Below are positions 1 through 5,487 of a stretch of DNA of 5,487 nucleotides, in pieces. The first letter of the stretch is position 1. Each line of letters starts with the position of its first letter. Below the pieces are notes generated by a model that worked only from the letters and a program-made list of their open reading frames with translations, did no database searches and was not told the DNA's origin. A program made the translations under genes and the position numbers. Source of the DNA: Blastocatellia bacterium (GTDB lineage Bacteria > Acidobacteriota > Blastocatellia > Pyrinomonadales > Pyrinomonadaceae); contig JACDAK010000339.1 in NCBI GenBank assembly GCA_013695495.1, forward strand, positions 1 through 5,487, read 5' to 3'.

Positions 1-1771
<1,771 letters not shown>

Positions 1772-1879
1772 AATATTTATTTGATTGCCCGAGGAAAAAA
1801 CCTGTTGATTTATCTCTCAGTTGTTGGTAGGATTTTCGCAGCAACGCGTCCCACCGCCGATTATTCAGCAAAAAGACAG

Positions 1880-1919
1880 CAAATGCGGTCGAGGGTAAAC
1901 TTCACCCTGACCGCTTTTG
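1880..1919 (-). promoter_or_regulatory. Long imperfect hairpin in the rpoB leader
   Basis: On the transcribed strand GCGGTC (1914-1909) pairs with GACCGC (1890-1885). Inside it AGGGT pairs with ACCCT, with one bulged C and a 7-base loop. Outside it, past an A-A mismatch, CAAA pairs with TTTG. This gives about 15 base pairs in 40 bases. A short T-rich run (TCTTTTT) follows after a few bases but not directly at the stem base, so it is not a classic terminator. It could be an RNase III processing stem or a weak attenuator. The structure is seen in the sequence; the function is inferred. Confidence 0.45.
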
Positions 1920-2089
1920 AAGCAGATTATTTGCTTTGATTCAGATTCTTTGAGCGTGCCGAAAATGACACCCACTCTCCCTTTTTCTATCGAAAACTCG
2001 CCGCTAACCGGTTGAAACAACACATCTTACCGGGAACAACAGCCGCCTTGCTGCGCCCTGCCGGAACCGGTTTCATAAAGCCTTTTACC

Positions 2090-2118
2090 AGTGTAACAAC
2101 TAAAGAAGTGAGCTTCAA
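2090..2118 (-). promoter_or_regulatory. Possible internal promoter for rpoB (weak)
   Basis: TTGAAG (2118-2113) and TACACT (2095-2090) are separated by 17 bases. TG lies one base before the -10 hexamer, giving an extended -10 of the form TGnTACACT. Each hexamer matches the sigma-70 consensus at four of six positions. The -35 element lies inside the 3' arm of the hairpin after rplL. Such matches occur by chance, and rpoB may simply be read through from upstream. Confidence 0.25.
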
Positions 2119-2149
2119 CCCGAAACGGAGGTCCGCCCCGGGTTGAAGC
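2112..2149 (-). promoter_or_regulatory. Perfect 11-bp hairpin just after the rplL stop
   Basis: GCTTCAACCCG (2149-2139) is the exact reverse complement of CGGGTTGAAGC (2122-2112). The 16-base loop can itself form a small CGG/CCG stem. It begins 14 bases after the rplL stop codon. The downstream sequence (TCACTTCTTTAG) is pyrimidine-rich but lacks a clean T run, so full intrinsic termination looks unlikely. A partial terminator, mRNA-end stabiliser or RNase III site reducing rpoB relative to rplL would fit its location. The pairing is certain from the sequence; the role is inferred. Confidence 0.55.
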
Positions 2150-2163
2150 AATTCTGAAAGGTG

Positions 2164-2556
2164 TTACTTGACTTCGACGGTCGCACCCGCGTCAGACAAT
2201 TTGGTCTTGATCTCTTCGGCTTCGTCCTTCGAAACGCCTTCTTTCAAGGCTTTCGGAGCACTGTCGACCAAGTCTTTGGCTTCTTTCAAGCCCAGACCCG
2301 CAACGATCTCGCGAACGACCTTGATGACCGCGATCTTGTTGCCGCCGGCTGCCGTCAGGATCACGTCGAACGAATCCTTCTCTTCAGCCGCACCTGCACC
2401 ATCGCCTGCACCTGCTGCCGCTGCCATCATCATCGGAGCCGCCGCTGCCGCTGCTGAAACACCAAAAACTTCTTCAAGTTCTTTTACCAATTCCGACGCT
2501 TCCAAGAGCGTCATGCCTTTCAAATATTCGATTACTTCGTCTTTTGTAATTGCCAT
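2164..2556 (-). CDS. rplL: Large-subunit ribosomal protein bL12 (L7/L12)
   Basis: L12 forms the flexible multi-copy stalk that recruits and stimulates translational GTPases (EF-Tu, EF-G, IF2, RF3). The protein has 130 residues, slightly above the usual 120-125. Residues 1-33 are the helical dimerisation and L10-binding domain. Residues 34-58 are an Ala/Gly-rich hinge containing three consecutive methionines (42-44); it is somewhat long and explains the extra length. Residues 59-130 are the globular factor-binding domain with the hallmark [20 protein letters not shown] (87-106) and C-terminal GATVEVK. The GGAGG (2574-2570) upstream lies 13 bases from the ATG, rather far. rplJ lies 212 bases upstream. 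Identity is unambiguous. Confidence 0.99.
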   Translation of the reverse strand: MAITKDEVIEYLKGMTLLEASELVKELEEVFGVSAAAAAAPMMMAAAAGAGDGAGAAEEKDSFDVILTAAGGNKIAVIKVVREIVAGLGLKEAKDLVDSAPKALKEGVSKDEAEEIKTKLSDAGATVEVK

Positions 2557-2569
2557 GATTTTATCTATT

Positions 2570-2574
2570 CCTCC
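2570..2574 (-). promoter_or_regulatory. Shine-Dalgarno of rplL
   Basis: GGAGG lies 13 bases before the rplL ATG, longer than the usual 5-9. It begins three bases after the closing arm of the 2578-2634 structure, so folding upstream could affect ribosome access. Confidence 0.6.
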
Positions 2575-2577
2575 AAA

Positions 2578-2634
2578 GGGTTCTGGTTTAATGGACCGCT
2601 AACGCGTCCGCTTCATCGTCAGCCGCTAGAACCC
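2578..2634 (-). promoter_or_regulatory. Nested stem structure upstream of rplL
   Basis: On the transcribed strand GGGTTCT (2634-2628) is the exact complement of AGAACCC (2584-2578), a 7-bp closing helix. Inside it GGACGC (2609-2604) pairs with GCGGTCC (2599-2593), with one bulged G and a GTTA loop. The closing arm lies immediately before the rplL GGAGG. This could be a translational control element or a processing stem. It matches no leader family I can name with confidence. Confidence 0.4.
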
Positions 2635-2684
2635 ACGGGACATCAGAATCGGCTGCATCGCCTTTTCTGTCTTGTCCGAGCAGC

Positions 2685-2710
2685 GCGGGTGACCTGACAT
2701 ATCACCCCGC
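2685..2710 (-). promoter_or_regulatory. GC-rich bulged hairpin after rplJ
   Basis: GCGGGGTGA (2710-2702) pairs with TCACCCGC (2692-2685) over eight base pairs with one bulged G and a 9-base loop. No T run follows on the transcribed strand, so it is not an intrinsic terminator. It may shield the rplJ mRNA 3' end or be part of a larger fold of the rplJ-rplL gap. Confidence 0.35.
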
Positions 2711-2768
2711 TCGTTTTCCTTGAGTACGGCTCGTTTGCAGCGGCCCCTCTCGGCAACCGCCGCGAAAA

Positions 2769-3506
2769 TTATTCTGACTTCTCTTCCGTTTCTGCCTCAG
2801 CAGCCGATGCTTCTTCTGCAGGTGCAGCCTCAGTAGCCGCGGCTTCCTCTACAGGTGCAGCCTCAGCAACCGGAGCTTCTTCCGCAGGTGCCGCCTCAGG
2901 AGCCGGGGTTTCTTCTGCAGGTGCAGCTTCCGCGATCGGAGCTTCTTCCGCCGGTGCAGCCTCGGCAGCAGGTGCAGCGCCACCTTCAGGTATCTTGTCG
3001 CCGATCTGCTTGATCACCACCGCAAGGTCACGCGGCACCGCGTTGATAACGGTGACAATACGCTGAGCCTGTGCGTTGAGGACGAAAAGCAGTTTCGAAA
3101 TAAGCTCTTCTTTCGAAGGCAGGCTCGCAATATTAGTAACCTGCGAAAGATCGACAAGCTTTCCGTCCACCACACCCGTCTTAAACGTGTAGGTGTCGGC
3201 ATTGTCTTTCATGAACTTCGACACTGCCTTAGAAAGCACGACCGGATCGTTCTCGGTCCAGGCTATCGCCGTTACGCCTTTCAAATACTCGGTCGCTTGT
3301 TCGTAGTCCGTTCCCTTTACCGCAATACGGGCAAGGGTGTTCTTAACTACCTGATACTTTGCTCCGGCTTCGCGAAGGCTATTGCGAAATTCCTGATCCT
3401 TTGCGACGCTCACGCCCTTAAAACTCACGACCATCGCCGATTTAGCAGTCTGCAGCGACTCTGTGAGGGCGTTCAGATCTCGTTGTTTTGTTTCTCTTGA
3501 TTTCAT
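2769..3506 (-). CDS. rplJ: Large-subunit ribosomal protein uL10 with long acidic Ala/Glu/Pro tail
   Basis: L10 anchors the L12 dimers to 23S rRNA at the stalk base, and the L10-L12 complex often represses its own mRNA. The protein has 245 residues against about 165-175 for typical bacterial L10. Residues 1-174 form the normal protein: an N-terminal rRNA-binding domain with VVSFKGVSVAKDQEFRNSLR (26-45) and YQVVKNTLAR (51-60), then the L12-binding helix region up to about 172. Residues 175-245 are an added low-complexity tail of A, E and P with a strict 11-residue period, ending AETEEKSE. The tail is in frame and has a normal stop, so it is not an obvious frameshift product. The start is the ATG at 3506; a weak AAGGG (3523-3519) lies 12 bases upstream. 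rplA ends 49 bases upstream. Confidence 0.97.
   Translation of the reverse strand: MKSRETKQRDLNALTESLQTAKSAMVVSFKGVSVAKDQEFRNSLREAGAKYQVVKNTLARIAVKGTDYEQATEYLKGVTAIAWTENDPVVLSKAVSKFMKDNADTYTFKTGVVDGKLVDLSQVTNIASLPSKEELISKLLFVLNAQAQRIVTVINAVPRDLAVVIKQIGDKIPEGGAAPAAEAAPAEEAPIAEAAPAEETPAPEAAPAEEAPVAEAAPVEEAAATEAAPAEEASAAEAETEEKSE
2809..2973 (-). repeat. Five tandem 33-base units in rplJ encoding an 11-residue acidic repeat
   Basis: Five adjacent 33-base units (2809-2841, 2842-2874, 2875-2907, 2908-2940, 2941-2973) share a pattern close to GCTTCTTCYGCAGGTGCAGC on the plus strand. In the protein the tetrapeptide EAAP recurs at residues 182, 193, 204, 215 and 226, exactly 11 apart, with a degenerate sixth copy near 237. 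Units differ by several base changes, some of them silent, so the array is not newly formed. Its length may vary between strains by slippage in whole 11-residue steps. Confidence 0.9.
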
Positions 3507-3516
3507 CGTTCTATTG

Positions 3517-3539
3517 AGCCCTTACCTAATGTGCGGGCT
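3517..3539 (-). promoter_or_regulatory. Small hairpin covering the presumed rplJ ribosome-binding site
   Basis: AGCCC (3539-3535) pairs with GGGCT (3521-3517) across a 13-base loop. The AAGGG that would serve as Shine-Dalgarno overlaps the 3' arm. The stem is only five base pairs, so stability alone is not persuasive. The position would suit translational repression of rplJ. I could not recognise the classic L10 leader with its kink-turn in this 49-base gap. Confidence 0.3.
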
Positions 3540-3555
3540 GCTGACACTCCTCACA

Positions 3556-4248
3556 CTACGCATATGTAAGCTCGTCGAGCAATACGCCCGGGCTCATCGT
3601 CGCTGCCAGATTGATCTTCTTAAGGTAACGGCCTTTTGCCGTCGTCGGCTTTGCCTTCATCACCGCATTGATCAGCACACGTGTATTTTCCGCCAATTTA
3701 TCGGGGTCAAACGACACTTTGCCGACCGGCGAGTGGATAACGCCCGTCTTGTCGACGCGGTACTCGACCTTACCGGCCTTGGTTTCCTGGATGGCCGTTT
3801 TCACGTCCATCGTAACCGTTCCTGTTTTGGGGTTCGGCATCAGGCCTCGAGGACCGAGCACCTTGCCGAGCTGTCCGACCTTGCCCATCATGTCGGGCGT
3901 GGCGATCAGGGCATCGAAATCGAGCCAGCCGCCTTTGATCTTATCGACAATGTCGTCGCCGCCCGCCATATCGGCTCCGGCGTCTTCGGCTTCCTTGATC
4001 TTATCGCCCTGAGCGATGACGACCACTTTCTTATCAGCCCCGCCCAGCCCATGCGGCAGCACGATAGTTCCGCGTACAAGCTGGTCCGCCTTTCGCGGAT
4101 CGACGCCAAGCCACATTGTCAGCTCAACAGTCTCGTCAAAATTTGCGAACGCGATCTCTTTCAGTTTCGCGACCGCTTCGTCCAGCGAATGCTTCTTCAG
4201 CGGCTCTATTTTTTCAAGAGCCGCAAGGTATTTCTTTCCTCGTTTCAT
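3556..4248 (-). CDS. rplA: Large-subunit ribosomal protein uL1
   Basis: L1 forms the mobile stalk near the E site that helps move deacylated tRNA out of the ribosome, and it commonly represses its own operon by binding mRNA. The 230 residues equal the usual family length. The L1 signature is clear around residues 115-145: [16 protein letters not shown], then [15 protein letters not shown]. The two-domain layout is normal: domain I from the N-terminus (about 1-67) and the C-terminal part (about 160-230), with domain II between. The N-terminal segment [14 protein letters not shown] and the [18 protein letters not shown] end are typical. GGAGG (4257-4253) lies just 4 bases before ATG, a strong site with short spacing. 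It follows rplK by 54 bases and precedes rplJ by 49, so co-transcription is expected. Confidence 0.99.
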   Translation of the reverse strand: MKRGKKYLAALEKIEPLKKHSLDEAVAKLKEIAFANFDETVELTMWLGVDPRKADQLVRGTIVLPHGLGGADKKVVVIAQGDKIKEAEDAGADMAGGDDIVDKIKGGWLDFDALIATPDMMGKVGQLGKVLGPRGLMPNPKTGTVTMDVKTAIQETKAGKVEYRVDKTGVIHSPVGKVSFDPDKLAENTRVLINAVMKAKPTTAKGRYLKKINLAATMSPGVLLDELTYA

Positions 4249-4252
4249 TTTA

Positions 4253-4257
4253 CCTCC
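4253..4257 (-). promoter_or_regulatory. Shine-Dalgarno of rplA
   Basis: GGAGG is followed by TAAA and the rplA ATG. It is the closest match to the anti-Shine-Dalgarno core in the window and fixes the rplA start. The spacing is at the short end. Confidence 0.75.
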
Positions 4258-4267
4258 AGGTACAAAC

Positions 4268-4284
4268 GAACCGCTGTGCGGTTC
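4268..4284 (-). promoter_or_regulatory. Compact 7-bp hairpin in the rplK-rplA gap
   Basis: GAACCGC (4284-4278) and GCGGTTC (4274-4268) form a perfect stem with a 3-base loop ACA. GTTTGTACC follows, which is not a true T run. The hairpin sits 10 bases before the rplA Shine-Dalgarno. It might tune translation of rplA or be a weak pause site. Confidence 0.4.
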
Positions 4285-4302
4285 TCCCTATCTTAAACTC
4301 GC

Positions 4303-4728
4303 CTATACGACCGTCAGGCCCATCGACTTTGCCGTACCCTCGATGGTTCTCATCGCGGCCGCGAGGTCGGTGGTGTTCAGGTCTTGCATTTTCTTTTGCG
4401 CAATCTCTTCGATCTTTGCTCGCGAGATCGTGCCTACCTTTTCTTTGTTCGGTGTACCCGAACCTTTCGGAATTCCCGCGGCCTTTCTCAGAAGGTCGCC
4501 GGCCGGCGGCGTTTTCGTTTCAAACGTAAACGATCGGTCTCCGTAAACCGTGATCACGACCGGGATCTTCATATCCGGGTCGTCGTTTTGCGTTTTGGCG
4601 TTGAACGCCTTGCAAAACTCCATGATATTGACGCCGTGCTGGCCCAATGCCGGGCCGATCGGCGGTGCCGGGTTCGCCTTTCCCGCCGGGATCTGCAGCT
4701 TAATGTAACCTTGTATCTTCTTTGCCAT
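4303..4728 (-). CDS. rplK: Large-subunit ribosomal protein uL11
   Basis: L11 binds the GTPase-associated region of 23S rRNA, supports factor turnover and is needed for RelA activation during amino-acid starvation. The length, 141 residues, is the family standard. The N-terminal domain (1 to about 70) carries the proline-rich segment [19 protein letters not shown] (18-36), where thiostrepton-type antibiotics act. The C-terminal RNA-binding domain (about 72-141) includes [14 protein letters not shown] (72-85) and the terminal [11 protein letters not shown]. The ATG is 40 bases after the nusG stop. The only nearby purine-rich site, AGGGA (4746-4742), lies 13 bases upstream and inside a hairpin. 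The order nusG-rplK-rplA is canonical. Confidence 0.99.
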   Translation of the reverse strand: MAKKIQGYIKLQIPAGKANPAPPIGPALGQHGVNIMEFCKAFNAKTQNDDPDMKIPVVITVYGDRSFTFETKTPPAGDLLRKAAGIPKGSGTPNKEKVGTISRAKIEEIAQKKMQDLNTTDLAAAMRTIEGTAKSMGLTVV

Positions 4729-4741
4729 TTTCGATTAACGA

Positions 4742-4758
4742 TCCCTAAACTTCAGGGA
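4742..4758 (-). promoter_or_regulatory. Hairpin in the rplK leader, possible L1 target
   Basis: TCCCT (4758-4754) pairs with AGGGA (4746-4742) with loop GAAGTTT. Beyond a 2-by-2 internal loop, three further pairs including one G-T are possible. The 3' arm is the only Shine-Dalgarno-like stretch for rplK. In E. coli, L1 represses the rplK-rplA mRNA by binding a stem and internal loop near the rplK start, so the position fits. I could not confirm the L1-specific loop bases. Confidence 0.35.
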
Positions 4759-4768
4759 ATGTCCTCAT

Positions 4769-5329
4769 TTATTCTTCTTCTGCGAATGTGACCTTCTCGA
4801 CCTCTAGAAACGCAAGTTCGTAGGGTGTCGAACGGCCAAAGATCGTGATAGACACCTTCAGGGTGTTCTTGTCTTCGTTCACTTCCTCAACCTTGCCGGT
4901 AAAACTCGCGAACGGACCGGATTTGATCCTTACCACTTCGCCCACCTGATAGGTGAACTTCGGTTTCGGTTTCTCAGTCGCGACCTCGATGTTGCGAACG
5001 ATCTGGTCCACTTCTTCCTGAGTTAGAGGCGTCGGCTGCTTACCGCCCAAAAATCCCGTAACCTTCGGCGTCGACTTGATCGCGTGAAAAACGTTATCCG
5101 GAATCTTTCCTTTCTCGTCGCACTCGATCTCGACAAGAACGTAGCCCGGGTAAAACATCCGCGACGATTCGATCCGCTTATTCCCACGCATTTCGACGAC
5201 GGTCTCTTTTGGCAGCAGCACTTCAGTTATCTGCCCGTCGAGCTCCATGTCACGGATACGGGCATGGAGGCTTTCGACCACCTTGTTCTCATGCCCCGAA
5301 TATGTGTGGATGAAATACCACTGCTTCAT
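4769..5329 (-). CDS. nusG: Transcription elongation/antitermination factor NusG
   Basis: NusG binds the clamp of RNA polymerase through its NGN domain and, through its KOW domain, contacts Rho or ribosomal protein uS10, coupling transcription to termination or translation. The 186 residues are a normal length. The NGN domain (1 to about 110) shows [16 protein letters not shown] (2-17), FYPGYVLVE (59-67) and [11 protein letters not shown] (86-96). The KOW domain (about 127-183) shows [19 protein letters not shown] (129-147) and [13 protein letters not shown] (160-172). No inserted domain is present. AAGG lies 8 bases before the ATG and abuts the secE stop. The 10-base gap to secE points to a shared transcript and probably translational coupling. 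Confidence 0.99.
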   Translation of the reverse strand: MKQWYFIHTYSGHENKVVESLHARIRDMELDGQITEVLLPKETVVEMRGNKRIESSRMFYPGYVLVEIECDEKGKIPDNVFHAIKSTPKVTGFLGGKQPTPLTQEEVDQIVRNIEVATEKPKPKFTYQVGEVVRIKSGPFASFTGKVEEVNEDKNTLKVSITIFGRSTPYELAFLEVEKVTFAEEE

Positions 5330-5339
5330 GTAAGAAACC

Positions 5340-5487
5340 TTAGGCCCCTGCGAGCTTGTTCACCAGCCACGTCAGGGCTTCCAGAATATAGGTCCACGCC
5401 TGGTCAATCAGGAAAAGGTAAATCGCGAAAAAGATGACAGCAATGATTACGATTATGGTCGTATTCTTTACATCTTCCGACGACGGA
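5340..5487 (-). CDS. secE: Preprotein translocase subunit SecE, C-terminal 48 residues (5' end outside the window)
   Basis: SecE clamps SecY in the inner-membrane export channel. The visible frame begins [20 protein letters not shown] and ends in KLAGA before TAA at 5342-5340. The P-S-x-E-x-V-x-x-T-T run, followed by one hydrophobic membrane helix ([17 protein letters not shown]) and a short amphipathic tail, is the conserved core of the small single-helix SecE type. The missing 5' part would be roughly 15-40 codons in such proteins. The position directly before nusG is the standard location. The fragment is short but both motif and context agree. Confidence 0.93.
   Translation of the reverse strand, partial: PSSEDVKNTTIIVIIAVIFFAIYLFLIDQAWTYILEALTWLVNKLAGA

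Larger units (their letters stand above)
1772..2163 (-). other. 392-base gap between rplL and rpoB; no gene, several inverted repeats
   Basis: No credible coding frame is present. Reading with transcription, the gap holds a strong hairpin directly after the rplL stop (2112-2149), a weak promoter-like sequence overlapping it (2090-2118), two copies of the palindrome AACCGGTT (2065-2072 and 2006-2013) that could pair with each other, a second long hairpin (1880-1919), then an A/T-rich leader before the rpoB ATG. In E. coli the equivalent gap carries a partial terminator and an RNase III processing site that set the ratio of ribosomal protein to polymerase mRNA. A similar function here is inferred from position and structure. 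Confidence 0.6.
2557..2768 (-). other. 212-base rplJ-rplL gap with folded-leader potential
   Basis: No open frame here looks real. On the transcribed strand there is first a GC-rich bulged hairpin (2710-2685). It is followed by a larger arrangement (2634-2578) that ends just before the rplL ribosome-binding site. The gap is much longer than in E. coli (tens of bases, from memory), whereas the leader before rplJ is short. That makes it the best candidate in the stalk-protein region for a cis-acting RNA. No clear promoter was found. Confidence 0.5.

Noticed and set aside
2685..2710. Intrinsic terminator after rplJ
   Set aside because: The stem is GC-rich but no T run follows on the transcribed strand, and rplL is expected to be co-transcribed.
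2809..2973. Regular 33-base units as a possible CRISPR array
   Set aside because: The units are directly adjacent with no spacers and encode an in-frame peptide repeat of L10.
4201..4223. 6-bp inverted repeat CGGCTC/GAGCCG near the start of rplA
   Set aside because: It lies within codons that encode a normal L1 N-terminus, with an A-rich 11-base loop. It may be incidental and is not enough to call a regulatory element.
3463..4296. 277-codon plus-strand open frame
   Set aside because: It covers rplA in antisense and overlaps the rplJ start. rplA is certain, and no independent start signal or family motif was seen.

Overview
The window holds a bacterial ribosomal-protein and RNA-polymerase cluster, all on the minus strand. 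In transcription order (right to left) it reads secE (3' part only), nusG, rplK (L11), rplA (L1), rplJ (L10), rplL (L7/L12), then the first 590 codons of rpoB. The gene order is canonical for bacteria. Nothing on the plus strand looks like a real gene; the long plus-strand open frames lie opposite rpoB, rplL and rplA. No tRNA, rRNA, CRISPR or mobile element was seen.

Organism: G+C looks close to 50% by eye. The proteins are ordinary bacterial versions, but RpoB carries a cysteine-rich insertion and L10 a long Ala/Glu/Pro tail. My impression is Acidobacteriota, possibly Blastocatellia (subgroup 4). This is an inference from sequence flavour and was not tested by alignment.

Layout: secE ends 10 bases before nusG, and nusG ends 40 bases before rplK. 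The rplK-rplA gap is 54 bases and the rplA-rplJ gap 49 bases. After that the spacing opens up: 212 bases between rplJ and rplL, and 392 bases between rplL and rpoB. Both wide gaps contain clear inverted repeats able to fold in the RNA. They are the most likely places for transcript processing, attenuation or feedback control.

How the genes work together: SecE is part of the protein-export channel. NusG binds RNA polymerase and links it to Rho or the ribosome. L11, L1, L10 and L12 form the mobile stalks of the large subunit, the L11/L10-L12 stalk being the GTPase-associated centre. RpoB is the beta subunit of RNA polymerase. Such clusters are usually controlled by feedback of L1 and L10-L12 on their own mRNA and by attenuation before rpoB.

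Points that stand out: (1) an insertion of about 60 residues in the N-terminal part of RpoB with eight cysteines spaced like two zinc ribbons; (2) a 33-base tandem repeat encoding an 11-residue acidic repeat at the L10 C-terminus; (3) structured RNA candidates in the rplJ-rplL and rplL-rpoB gaps. No wholly new multi-gene system is visible here.
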